Notes under the pieces: model-generated
Database searches by the model: none
Told to the model about the DNA's origin: nothing
Seen by the model: only the letters and a program-made list of their open reading frames with translations
Translations under genes and position numbers: made by a program
Part shown: in pieces, positions 52,001 to 60,518 of the stretch
Layout: each line of letters begins with the position of its first letter
How positions within the stretch are numbered: the stretch's first letter is position 1
Assembly: GCA_044226785.1 (NCBI GenBank)
Contig: JBGAGK010000015.1
Coordinates: 56,873 to 120,872, forward strand
Origin: TMP-86 sp039807285
Lineage (GTDB): Bacteria > Pseudomonadota > Gammaproteobacteria > Steroidobacterales > Steroidobacteraceae
Direction of reading: 5' to 3'
DNA length: 64,000 nt

Positions 52001-52573
52001 TTGGAAAGCTTCACCGTAATCTACGATGCATGTCTGTTCTATCCTGCGGCACTTCGCGATCTGCTCGTCGAGCTTGCGCGCACCGGTATGTTCCGTGCGC
52101 GGTGGACAACCCGTATTCACATGGAATGGGTACATGCGCTCTGCCGCGATCGTCGAGATCTTGATCGAGATCGGCTGCAGCGGGTTGCGGCTCTCATCAA
52201 TATGGCCGTACCAGATTGTCTCGTCAGCGGGTTTGAATCATTGGAGGATGAGCTTCTGGATTTACCAGATGTGAACGATCGCCATGTATTGGCGGCGGCG
52301 GTTCATTGCAGAGCCCATGAAATCATAACTTTCAATCTGAGTGACTTCCCGGAACCGATATTGCGTCGGTATGGTGTTCGGGCAACACACCCAGATGCAT
52401 TCGTCAAATCCCTGCTCGGTCTTGATGCTGAAGGCGTTTGCAGGTCGATTCAGCGCATTCGTAGCCGCCTCCTCAATCCAGCGCGGTCAATGCAGGAAAT
52501 GATCGGCAGTTATGAAGCGCAGGGTCTTGCCAACAGCGCCGGATTGCTTCGAACCCGACTGGACTTGCTGTGA
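52001..52573 (+). CDS. PIN-domain ribonuclease toxin (VapC-like)
   Basis: A 190-residue protein starting at TTG. PIN acidic residues: D9 in VIYDACLFYP, the Glu cluster in FESLEDELLDL, Asp in LPDVNDRHVLAAAVHC and Asp in TFNLSDFPEP. The extended C-terminal part (VRATHPDAFVKSLLGLDAEGV) is typical of the VapC50-like group. It is probably an Mg-dependent RNase restrained by the upstream HTH protein. It ends 16 bases before the convergent MttB-family gene, within the corrinoid locus. Confidence 0.85.
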   Translation: MESFTVIYDACLFYPAALRDLLVELARTGMFRARWTTRIHMEWVHALCRDRRDLDRDRLQRVAALINMAVPDCLVSGFESLEDELLDLPDVNDRHVLAAAVHCRAHEIITFNLSDFPEPILRRYGVRATHPDAFVKSLLGLDAEGVCRSIQRIRSRLLNPARSMQEMIGSYEAQGLANSAGLLRTRLDLL

Positions 52574-52589
52574 CATGACCCCGCAGGGC

Positions 52590-54158
52590 TCATACGTACG
52601 AATCCGGCACCGCGTCCTTTTTCTTCTTCATGAACGCGAGCAGCGCTTCGTCGATGGCTGGATCGATGGGAGGCGCCTCGTATTCCTCCAGATGCCGCTT
52701 CCATACGGCGTTGGCCCGCTGGTTCAGGTCGAGGGCACCGTCGGCCTCCCATTGTTCGTAGCTGTTGTTGTCGGCGATCGGGGAGCGGTAGAAGGCGGAC
52801 TCGAAATTCGCCTGGGTGTGATCGCACCCGAGGAAGTGCTTGCCGGGTCCCACGTCACGGATGGCGCTCATCGCCTGGCCGTTCTCGGACAGATCCACGC
52901 CCGCGAGCAATGTGTGCATCATGCCTGCCTGATCGGCATCCATGATGAATTTCTCGTAGCCCATGGACAGTCCGCCCTCGAGCCAGCCGGCCGTGTGCAG
53001 CACGAAGTTCACGCCCGCAAGGCAGGTCGGCAGCAGGGTCTGCGCCGACTCGAAGGCGGCCTGCGCATCGGCGATTTTCGCCGCGCACAGGCTCCCGCCC
53101 GAACGGAACGGCACGCCCAGGCGCCGCGCCAGGGCCGCCATGGTGTACAGCACCAGCGCAGGTTCGGGCGTCCCGAATGTCGGTGCACCCGACTGCATGG
53201 AGATGGATGAGGCGAAACTGCCGAGCACCACGGGCGCGCCGGGGTTGAGCAACTGGATCAGCGCAAGTCCGGCCAGGGCCTCTGCCAGGGTCTGGGTCGC
53301 CGTGCCTGCCACGGTGACCGGGGACATGGCCCCGGCAAGGATGAACGGGGTGACGATGCAGGCCTGGTTGGCGCGCGCGTAAACCTTCAGCGCACCGAGC
53401 ATGGTGGCGTCATAGGTCATGGGCGAGTTCACGTTGATCAGGTTGATCAGCATCGTCCGGGGCTTTCCCGTGGCCGGGTCCACGGAATCCGCGCCGAATG
53501 CGATCTTCGCCATTTCCACCGAGTCCGCTGCCCGTTCAGGCGCCGTCACCGAACCCATGAAGGGCTTGTCGCTGTAGCGGATATGACTGTACACCATGTC
53601 GAGGTGCCGCTTGTTTACAGGCAGATCCACCGGTTCGCAGATGGTGCCGCCGGAATGGTGGAGCGACGTCGCCATGTATGTGAGCTTTGCGAAGTTGCGG
53701 AAATCCTCGATGCGCGCATAGCGGCGGCCCTCATCGAGGCTGCGGATGAAGGGCGACCCATAGGCGGGTGCGAATACGGTGTTGGGTCCGCCGATCATCA
53801 CGCTGCGCGCAGGGTTTCGCGCATGCTGCATGAATTCGCGCGGAGCATTGGTCTTGATGATCTGCCGGCACAGGCCGCGCGGAAATCGCACCCGCTCGCC
53901 CTGGACTTCGGCGCCGCCTGCCTTGAGCACGGCGATGGATTCGGGATCGTCGCGGAAGTCGATGCCGATCTGCTCGAGGATGGTGTCGGCGTTGTGCTCG
54001 ATCAGCGCGAGGCCCTCCTCGGAGAGAACTTCGTACAGCGGGATCCTGCGCGTGATGTAGGGCACAGAGTTCGAGGCGCGGGCTGTGCGGGCGGCGCGCT
54101 TGGCATCGCGGCCGGAAGGGCGGCGAGTGCCGCGAACGGAGACAGCGGTATTCGTCAT
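52590..54158 (-). CDS. MttB-superfamily corrinoid methyltransferase (non-pyrrolysine, MtgB-like)
   Basis: A 522-residue TIM-barrel methyltransferase. Blocks include ALIEHNADTILEQIGIDFRDDPESI, VFAPAYGSPFIRS, TYMATSLHHSGGTICEPVDLPVNKRHLDM and VGPGKHFLGCDHTQANFESAFYRSPIADNNSYEQWEADG, all typical of the family. There is no in-frame UAG, so it is a non-pyrrolysine member like glycine betaine methyltransferase MtgB, rather than trimethylamine-specific MttB. The start at 54158 follows AAGGA. Likely substrate glycine betaine; proline betaine, carnitine or gamma-butyrobetaine cannot be excluded. It is the only corrinoid-pathway gene on the minus strand. Confidence 0.88.
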   Translation of the reverse strand: MTNTAVSVRGTRRPSGRDAKRAARTARASNSVPYITRRIPLYEVLSEEGLALIEHNADTILEQIGIDFRDDPESIAVLKAGGAEVQGERVRFPRGLCRQIIKTNAPREFMQHARNPARSVMIGGPNTVFAPAYGSPFIRSLDEGRRYARIEDFRNFAKLTYMATSLHHSGGTICEPVDLPVNKRHLDMVYSHIRYSDKPFMGSVTAPERAADSVEMAKIAFGADSVDPATGKPRTMLINLINVNSPMTYDATMLGALKVYARANQACIVTPFILAGAMSPVTVAGTATQTLAEALAGLALIQLLNPGAPVVLGSFASSISMQSGAPTFGTPEPALVLYTMAALARRLGVPFRSGGSLCAAKIADAQAAFESAQTLLPTCLAGVNFVLHTAGWLEGGLSMGYEKFIMDADQAGMMHTLLAGVDLSENGQAMSAIRDVGPGKHFLGCDHTQANFESAFYRSPIADNNSYEQWEADGALDLNQRANAVWKRHLEEYEAPPIDPAIDEALLAFMKKKKDAVPDSYV

Positions 54159-54297
54159 GGCCATCCTTGCATCAGGGTTTTGATGAGCCAGTATGGCACC
54201 CACATGGGCTGCCACTGGCCTCTATGCGTCACCGGGTTGCCCACTTGCGCCAAAGACCGCCGGTCGCAGGCTCCGCGCCCGAGCGTCCGGCGGCGCG

Positions 54298-55566
54298 TCA
54301 ATGCCGGCTGTGCATCACCCAGGCTTCCACGTCCTCGAGCTTGCGCGGAAAATCCGGGCTCAGCAGGCGGTAACCCGCGGGGGTGATCAGGACCTCGTCC
54401 TCGATGCGAACGCCAAAACCCTTTGCTGGCAGATACACGCCGGGTTCCACGGTGAAGACCGCACCCACCGGGAGCGGCTTTTCGTAGTCGCCCGCGTCAT
54501 GCACATCCAGGCCGACGAAATGCCCGAAGCCATGGATGAAATCGGCGAGAAAGCCTGCCCGGCGCAGTGATTCCTCGGCCACATGCTGGAGCTGCGCCAT
54601 GGATACGCCGGGCTTGATCGCAGCGAAGATGTCCTGCTGTGCCTGGTACACGGCACGGTACACCGTGGCCTGCTCGGCGGTGAAATGGCCCGACACAGGA
54701 TAGGTGCGGGTGATGTCGGCGGCGTAGCGCCCGTATTCGGCGGCGGCGTCCACGACCACGAGGTCCCCGTCCTTCAGCAGCCGCGAATTCCGGTCCCAGT
54801 GCAGGACTGCGCCATTGGGTCCCGAGCCCACGATGGAAGGGTACGACAGGCCCGTGGCGCCCGCGGCAAAGAAGGCGTATTCCATCTGCGTCTGGACATC
54901 GCGTTCCGACACGCCCGGGACCACGGCCCGCGCCACGGCCTCATGGCCGGCCCGCGTGATGGTGATGGCGCGTTCCATCAGTGCCAGCTCCTCGGGCGTG
55001 TGGGCCGAGCGAAGCTCGGCCAGCAGGCCCCGCTTGTACACCACGCGCAGCCCGAACCGCGCTGCAAAGCGCATCGAAAGCTGCGCGTCGTTCCGGTCCT
55101 CCTTCGCCAGTGTGGCCGGCGCGATGATGGTCACGCACTCCTGCGAAGGGCCGATGCCGGCGAGCGATCCTTCCGGTGAGCCGCGGCGCACCTTGTCCAC
55201 GGCATATCGGGCCGTCATGTCCGGCGAGATGCCTTCACGGGGTCCGGTCCAGCGCTCGGCTTCGGGATCGCGTGGCTTCAGGTACAGCGTGGTCCTGTTG
55301 AAGGGCGAACGGGGTGAGAGCAGGAGCCACGCATCGGGTTCGTTCACGCCCGTGAGCCAGAAGAAATCCCCGTCCTGGCGGAAGTCCTCGGTGATGCCGC
55401 TGACCTCGCCCTGCGAGGAGATCAGGGCCACGCAGCCATCGAGTGCCTTCATCACGCGTTCGCGCCGCTCGCGATACACCGAGGCCGGCAGCTCGGCGGG
55501 CGGGGAGGGTGTCGGATGGGTGAAACCTGCGGCGAGTACTGCGCCGCCCAGGATGAGGCTCAGCAT
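54298..55566 (-). CDS. Exported Xaa-Pro aminopeptidase (M24 family)
   Basis: A 422-residue protein with a signal peptide (LSLILGGAVLAAGF), a creatinase-like N-domain and a pita-bread catalytic domain. Metal ligands appear as Asp in VVVDAAAEYG and YAADITRTYP, His in FIHGFGHFVGLDVHDAGD, Glu in TVEPGVYLP and Glu in RIEDEVLIT. It matches PepP-type aminopeptidases that remove N-terminal residues before proline, here outside the cytoplasm. It is 24 bases from the next hydrolase gene in the same direction, a possible two-gene extracellular peptide-digestion unit. Confidence 0.9.
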   Translation of the reverse strand: MLSLILGGAVLAAGFTHPTPSPPAELPASVYRERRERVMKALDGCVALISSQGEVSGITEDFRQDGDFFWLTGVNEPDAWLLLSPRSPFNRTTLYLKPRDPEAERWTGPREGISPDMTARYAVDKVRRGSPEGSLAGIGPSQECVTIIAPATLAKEDRNDAQLSMRFAARFGLRVVYKRGLLAELRSAHTPEELALMERAITITRAGHEAVARAVVPGVSERDVQTQMEYAFFAAGATGLSYPSIVGSGPNGAVLHWDRNSRLLKDGDLVVVDAAAEYGRYAADITRTYPVSGHFTAEQATVYRAVYQAQQDIFAAIKPGVSMAQLQHVAEESLRRAGFLADFIHGFGHFVGLDVHDAGDYEKPLPVGAVFTVEPGVYLPAKGFGVRIEDEVLITPAGYRLLSPDFPRKLEDVEAWVMHSRH

Positions 55567-55590
55567 GGTTCAATCATCCTCACATGCAGA

Positions 55591-57552
55591 TTACGGTGCT
55601 GGCAATACCGCATCCACGCTCGCGCCGTCGATGTGGCCGCTTACCGTCGCCTGCGCATCCGCGACATCCTGGGGCCAGCGGGCCTCGAGATCGCCAGGGC
55701 CGCAGGGACCGGATTCACTCCAGTGCAGCTGGGTGATGACGGATGCGCGATCGCCCCGCCACTGGATCTGGCCGGACACCGGCAGGTCCTCGCTCCATTT
55801 CACCGCCTCCAGATCCACCCGCTGCTCCGGCGGCGGGCCCGAGATGCGAAAAGTCCCGCCGCGAAGTCCCACGCCCTGTCCGCTGTCATTGGCGCGCACG
55901 CGGGTGAGCACATCGCCGGCAGTCAGCACGGCCGCCGCCGCACAACGCAGCGCCAGGTCGCTCGTCTCGCCCGGGACTCGAGAGTGCGCGGGTTCGACCG
56001 TGCGCACGCTGCGCGCGAAATCGCGGGCCAGTGTCACGGCCGGTACCTCCTGCGCGCATCGTGTGTCGCCGGCTTCCAGCGTCTTCAGGAACCGCTGGGC
56101 GATCTTCATGGCGCAGTCCGTTCGACCGCGCGGCAGGGCATTGACATGAAAGCTGTTGGCGAGGATCACGTGCTGGCTGTGCTTGAAGTGCGCGGCCACG
56201 GACATGGCATCGGCCACCGGGGTCATGGTGTCGAATTCACCGGAGATGACCAGCGCCGGTATGTCCGGATAGGCGAGGTCCGCATTCACGCGCGGCGCCG
56301 GAAAGGCCGGCGGCGGCGCAGGCCAGTCGATGCATTGTTCGATGAAGGAGTAGTCCAGCGGCAGGCCCATGAACTCCTGCAGCGTGAACGGCTCATAGGC
56401 CAGCGGCAAGGCGCGGGATCGCTCGGCCAGCGCCTTGCGGAACTGTGTCTGGCGCAGCGGCAGTGCAAGGTTCAGGTCGAAGACCTGCGGCGGGTCCAGG
56501 CACATGACCGCAGCCGCCAGTCCCGCGCTCCAGTTCTTCGGATCGTTCGATGCATCGCGCGAGTCGGTGGCGGAGATGGACTCGGCCATGAGGCGCAGGA
56601 GCGGGGCTTCATCGCCCGATGCGTAGGCGCGCGCCGCGGCATCCGTTTCCCGGAGCGATGCGTAGGCGGGCTGGCCGCTGAACATGAGCGTGGCCAGCCG
56701 CGCCGCATTGGCCTCGAAAGTGTGCGATTTGCCATCGGCATCGGTGGCCGTCGCCTGATGCGGATGCTGGCGCAACAGATCGAGCGCCGGACGGATGTGG
56801 CCGATGGAATCGCCGGGCAGGCGGCTGCAGGCAGGCGAGCGGGTACAGGCCACGTTGAACCGGGTGCGCACCGCGGGGGCATAGTTCGGATACCAGGCGT
56901 AATCCGGGCCGCCCAGGGGATAGGCCCCATCGAGCACGATGGAGCGGAGTTTTCCGCCATGGCGGGTGGCGAACACCTGTGCGAAGTACGTGCCGTAGGA
57001 GTCCGCGTACAGATCGGCACGAGGCAGTGCCAGCGCATCCAGGATGGCCGCCAGATCATCGGCTGCCAGGGTGGTGCTGAACAGCGGCGCGCGCGCACCG
57101 AGCTGTGCTCCGCAAGCGCCCACGAGTTCCACCGTGGGTGTGGCCGCATCCTGGAGAGTCTCGCAGTGGATGGCGCCGGATCGTCCGGTCCCACGGCTGT
57201 CCATCAGCAACAGGTCATTGCGATCCTTCATCGGTGCATACAGCGGGTAGTAGTCATCACGTGACAGGGTGGAGGGATATCCCGGTCCGCCTTCGGCGGC
57301 GATCAGTACGCCGAAACTGCGCCCCGGCGCCGTGTGACGGTAGTACTCGAAATGAATCGATATCTGCTCGCCGCCGGGGTTCGCCGGATCCAGCGGCCGC
57401 TGGAGATGTCCGCAGAATCGGTGGGGCGGTGCGCCGGCCACGGGTTCACAGGCCGACAGGTTCAGCTTGCCCACCTGCAAGGCCGTGGCCGGGCGCGCCA
57501 TGATCATCAGGATGACCGGCACGAACAGACGGATCAGGATCTGGATTCTCAT
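55591..57552 (-). CDS. Exported alpha/beta hydrolase, S33/TAP-like peptidase
   Basis: A 653-residue protein with a signal peptide (IRLFVPVILMIMARPATA). The hydrolase core has AAEGGPGYPST (oxyanion HGGPG variant), LLLMDSRGTGRSG, the nucleophile Ser in LYADSYGTYFAQVFA, Asp in ISGEFDTMTP and His in ANSFHVNALP. This is the tripeptidyl/prolyl aminopeptidase-like group. About 160 residues after the catalytic domain form an additional strand-rich tail of unknown function. It is upstream of, and co-directional with, the Xaa-Pro aminopeptidase gene. Confidence 0.85.
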   Translation of the reverse strand: MRIQILIRLFVPVILMIMARPATALQVGKLNLSACEPVAGAPPHRFCGHLQRPLDPANPGGEQISIHFEYYRHTAPGRSFGVLIAAEGGPGYPSTLSRDDYYPLYAPMKDRNDLLLMDSRGTGRSGAIHCETLQDAATPTVELVGACGAQLGARAPLFSTTLAADDLAAILDALALPRADLYADSYGTYFAQVFATRHGGKLRSIVLDGAYPLGGPDYAWYPNYAPAVRTRFNVACTRSPACSRLPGDSIGHIRPALDLLRQHPHQATATDADGKSHTFEANAARLATLMFSGQPAYASLRETDAAARAYASGDEAPLLRLMAESISATDSRDASNDPKNWSAGLAAAVMCLDPPQVFDLNLALPLRQTQFRKALAERSRALPLAYEPFTLQEFMGLPLDYSFIEQCIDWPAPPPAFPAPRVNADLAYPDIPALVISGEFDTMTPVADAMSVAAHFKHSQHVILANSFHVNALPRGRTDCAMKIAQRFLKTLEAGDTRCAQEVPAVTLARDFARSVRTVEPAHSRVPGETSDLALRCAAAAVLTAGDVLTRVRANDSGQGVGLRGGTFRISGPPPEQRVDLEAVKWSEDLPVSGQIQWRGDRASVITQLHWSESGPCGPGDLEARWPQDVADAQATVSGHIDGASVDAVLPAP

Positions 57553-57693
57553 CAGGAATACCTTTTGGTATCAATCATGAAGACGCTGTTCCACGATTCG
57601 ACATCAATGAGCGGACGCTGATCGTTGACGGGGTTTCGATCATTACTGTACACTCGTTCAATAACATTTTGATCCACCCGCAAGGAGCCTGTC
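57553..57693 (+). promoter_or_regulatory. Promoter region of the dioxygenase-aldolase operon
   Basis: A sigma-70-like pair, TTGACG at 57625-57630 and TACACT at 57649-57654 with an 18-base spacer, precedes a GAGC-free AT-rich leader. AAGGAG lies six bases before the ATG at 57694. Confidence 0.45.
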
Positions 57694-58860
57694 ATGTCCT
57701 GTGCTGCACCCGCCGTCAACGCTGAAACCGGCATCCTGATCGATAGTGCCCGACTCGTCGAGGGTGAGGTGGAACTGAGCTGGAAGGGGCGGCAGGGCCG
57801 CTGCCGGTTTGCGCCCTTGTGGTTGCGCGACCATTGCCATGCGCGGCACAGCCTGCATCCGGAGACCCTGCAGCGCCAGGTGGATACCTTTGCAATTCCG
57901 CAGGATATTGAACCTGCGCAGCTGGAAATCCTGGACAGTGGCCGGCAGCTCCAGCTGGTGTGGAAGCACGATGGTGTGCGCAGCGAGTTCCCGGCTGCGT
58001 TCCTGTGGGACATGGCGCAGAGCGAAGCGCGGGAGCCGCCAGCCCGCCGCCGCTTGTGGGACCGGGCATCCATGGGCGAGTCATTTCCCGGTGTGCCGTT
58101 CGAGGAAATCATGGCCGGTGATGCCGGGCTGTTGCGCTGGCTTGCGCAGGTGGAGGAGTGCGGTTTTGCGCTGGCCAGCGGTGTGCCGGCCACCCCCGAG
58201 GCCACTGAGAAGCTGGTGCGTCGGGTCGGTTATGTCCGCGAGACCCTGTTCGGCGGCATGTGGGACTTCACCGCCAATCTGGCGTTCAAGGATACGGCCT
58301 ACACGCCGCTGCCCATAGGCCCGCATACCGATGGCACCTACAGCGTGGATCCCCCGGGCCTGCAGATGTTCCATTGCCTGGAATTCAATGGTGAGGGTGG
58401 CCAGTCCACGCTGGTCGATGGCTTTCGCGTGGCCGAGGAAATCCGCCGGAGCGATCCGATTTCGTTCGAAGTGCTCACCCAGGTGAAGGTTCCGGCGCAT
58501 TACCTGGGTGACGGGGTGCATCTGCGCGCCGAGCATCCCATCATCGCCCTGGATGCGCATGGCGAATGCCGCCAGGTGTCTTACAACAACTATGACCGGG
58601 CACCGTTCCGCCTGCCCACACCGCGCATGAACGCCTTCTACAAGGCGCTCAGGCTATGGAATCGTCTGATCAACGATCCTGCGTTCGAGGTCAGCTTCCA
58701 GCTTCTGCCGGGGACCGCGCTGTTGTTCGACAACTGGCGTACACTGCACGGCCGACGCGCGTATCGTGGCTTCCGCCGTCTGTGTGGTGCATATCTGAAC
58801 CACGAGGATTTCGAAAGCAGGCTGCGCGTCTTGCGATCCGGATCCGGCAACTCCACGTGA
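57694..58860 (+). CDS. BBOX/TMLD/TmpA-family Fe(II)/2-oxoglutarate dioxygenase
   Basis: A 388-residue enzyme with the two-domain layout of gamma-butyrobetaine hydroxylase. The N-terminal domain has APLWLRDHCHARHSLHP (42-56); the catalytic jelly roll has H211 and D213 (PIGPHTDGTYSVDPPG) and H352 (DNWRTLHGRRAYRGFRRLCGAY). The zinc Cys positions of the N-terminal domain are partly lost (C48 and H55 remain; A50 and S53 replace Cys). It may hydroxylate gamma-butyrobetaine, trimethyllysine or trimethylaminoethylphosphonate. Coupling by GTGA to a threonine-aldolase-like gene favours a beta-hydroxy amino acid product, i.e. trimethyllysine. Confidence 0.88.
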   Translation: MSCAAPAVNAETGILIDSARLVEGEVELSWKGRQGRCRFAPLWLRDHCHARHSLHPETLQRQVDTFAIPQDIEPAQLEILDSGRQLQLVWKHDGVRSEFPAAFLWDMAQSEAREPPARRRLWDRASMGESFPGVPFEEIMAGDAGLLRWLAQVEECGFALASGVPATPEATEKLVRRVGYVRETLFGGMWDFTANLAFKDTAYTPLPIGPHTDGTYSVDPPGLQMFHCLEFNGEGGQSTLVDGFRVAEEIRRSDPISFEVLTQVKVPAHYLGDGVHLRAEHPIIALDAHGECRQVSYNNYDRAPFRLPTPRMNAFYKALRLWNRLINDPAFEVSFQLLPGTALLFDNWRTLHGRRAYRGFRRLCGAYLNHEDFESRLRVLRSGSGNST

Positions 58861-59897
58861 ATTTCACCAGCGACAACACCACACCTGTCAGTGAACCCAT
58901 CCTGTCGGCCATCCACGCCGCCAATACCGGCACTGTCCACTCCTATGGCGCAGATGCCCTGACGCAGCGCCTGGAACGGCTGTTCTGCGAGCTGTTCGAG
59001 CGCGAGGTGGCGGTGTTCCCCGTGACCACCGGGACGGCCGGCAATGCCTTGGCGCTTTCGCAGATCTGCCCGCCCTACGGCGGCATCTTCTGCCACGAAA
59101 CCGCGCACATCGCCACCGACGAATGCGGCGCGCCGGAGTTCTACAGCGCGGGCGCGAAGATCATGGGATTGCCGGGGGAGGATGGCAGGATCCGCGCGGC
59201 CCAGATCGAACCGGGCATCGCCTTTGCCCGTGAGATGGGCGTGCACCATGTCAAGCCCTCGGCGGTGAGCCTGACCCAGGCCACCGAATGGGGCACGGTG
59301 TATCCGCTGGCGCAGGTGGCGCAGATCAGCGCCGTGGCACACGCCGCCGGGCTGCGTGTCCACATGGATGGTGCACGCTTTGCCAATGCGCTGGTGCATC
59401 TGGGCTGCTCGCCGGCCGAAGCGACCTGGAAGCAGGGTGTGGACGTGCTGACGTTCGGGGCCACCAAGAATGGCGCCATGAGCGCCGAGGCCGTGGTGTT
59501 CTTCGATCCTGCCGGTGCGCAGGACTTCGCCCACCGGCGCAAGCGTGCCGGGCATCTGTGGTCGAAGATGCGCTTCATTTCGGCGCAGCTCCTGGCGTAT
59601 CTGGACAATGACCTGTGGCTGTCCAATGCCCGGAACGCCAATGCCATGGCAAGCCGTCTGGGTGCTGGGCTGCGTAACTTCGCGGGCGTGCGGCTGCTGC
59701 AGCCCGTGGAGGCGAACGAGGTGTTCGCGGCCTTGCCGGAGGCCATGGCGGCCGGCCTCGAGCAGCAGGGATTCGGATTCTACCGGTGGCATCTCAGCCC
59801 GGTGAGGGATGCCGTGCCGATCCGGCTGGTCACCTCCTGGGCGACGCGGGAGGCCGAGGTCGAAGGCTTCCTGGCTGCCGCATCGCGGCTGGCCTGA
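58857..59897 (+). CDS. Threonine aldolase-like PLP enzyme (possible hydroxytrimethyllysine aldolase)
   Basis: A 346-residue fold-type I PLP enzyme. MNFTSDNTTPVSEPI is the LtaE/GLY1 opening; H80-E81 stack on PLP, D171 (VHMDGARFAN) binds its ring nitrogen, R174 its substrate side, and K204 (LTFGATKNGAMSAE) forms the Schiff base. It cleaves beta-hydroxy-alpha-amino acids to glycine and an aldehyde. The GTG start overlaps the dioxygenase stop, so the two act in sequence: a plausible pair for trimethyllysine to trimethylaminobutyraldehyde plus glycine, the carnitine-biosynthesis steps known in eukaryotes. Ordinary threonine aldolase is the alternative. Confidence 0.87.
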   Translation: MNFTSDNTTPVSEPILSAIHAANTGTVHSYGADALTQRLERLFCELFEREVAVFPVTTGTAGNALALSQICPPYGGIFCHETAHIATDECGAPEFYSAGAKIMGLPGEDGRIRAAQIEPGIAFAREMGVHHVKPSAVSLTQATEWGTVYPLAQVAQISAVAHAAGLRVHMDGARFANALVHLGCSPAEATWKQGVDVLTFGATKNGAMSAEAVVFFDPAGAQDFAHRRKRAGHLWSKMRFISAQLLAYLDNDLWLSNARNANAMASRLGAGLRNFAGVRLLQPVEANEVFAALPEAMAAGLEQQGFGFYRWHLSPVRDAVPIRLVTSWATREAEVEGFLAAASRLA

Positions 59898-59907
59898 GCG
59901 TCAGGCC
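59891..59907. terminator. Short hairpin between convergent genes
   Basis: GGCCTGA and TCAGGCC form a perfect 7-base stem with a 3-base GCG loop, including the aldolase stop codon. There is no T-run, so it is at best a weak or bidirectional terminator. Confidence 0.35.
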
Positions 59908-59926
59908 CGAACCCCGGCAGCCACCG

Positions 59927-60496
59927 CTACAGTTTCGCGAATCGTCCTGTCCCGTCGCCGCTTTCCTCGCCATCGATCGCGAGGCTCCGGTGGAATTTCT
60001 CGAAGAAGACCGGCACGACGAAGGGTTCCGGCGATGCGTCGAAGGCCAGGTCGTGAAGGCAGCACTCGCAGGGCGGAAGAGACCGCATGGCGCGGCTGAC
60101 CTGCGCGCCCTGCACCAGATTCACCGGGAACTGGCCATCTTCACGGGCGGATACCGCATGCCGCACGAAGCTCGCCTGCTCGCGCAGGGTCCGCACGGCC
60201 GAGCAGTTGGAGAAGTGGTAGGGCGCCAGCGCCGGGGCCGCACCATCAGCACCAGCTGCGGCATCGCGGGTGAACAACAGCACGCGGCGATCTTTGTAGC
60301 ACAGGGTACCGTCGGGCAGAGCCCGCACTTCGTCCAGATAGCGCACGTCGATGCCATCGACGATGAGCTGTTCGAGCTCGCTCACCGTGAAACGGTAGGG
60401 ATTGACCGACAACCGGAAGGTGCCGAGGTTCTGCGCATCCATCTGCGCGCGCAGCTGGTTCAAGGCCGGGTCATCCAGGAAGTTGGGCAGCTTCAT
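59927..60496 (-). CDS. Unknown Cys/His-containing protein linked to a ZorAB-like motor
   Basis: A 189-residue soluble protein of no assigned function. The N-terminal half has FRLSVNPYRFTVSELEQLIVDGIDVRYLDEV and LCYKDRRVLLFTRD. The second half has APYHFSNCSAVRTLREQASFVRHAV, DGQFPVNLV and LPPCECCLHDLAFD; the H, C and C-x2-C spacing suggests a zinc-binding treble-clef or HNH-like fold (inference). It is 22 bases after the MotB-like gene and probably the last gene of a three-gene operon. It could be an effector driven by the membrane pair. Confidence 0.7.
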   Translation of the reverse strand: MKLPNFLDDPALNQLRAQMDAQNLGTFRLSVNPYRFTVSELEQLIVDGIDVRYLDEVRALPDGTLCYKDRRVLLFTRDAAAGADGAAPALAPYHFSNCSAVRTLREQASFVRHAVSAREDGQFPVNLVQGAQVSRAMRSLPPCECCLHDLAFDASPEPFVVPVFFEKFHRSLAIDGEESGDGTGRFAKL

Positions 60497-60518
60497 GCGT
60501 GCAGCACCGGCCCGCGCA

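Noticed and set aside
52590..54158. Pyrrolysine-containing trimethylamine methyltransferase
   Set aside because: The frame is uninterrupted with no in-frame UAG, so it belongs to the non-pyrrolysine part of the family.
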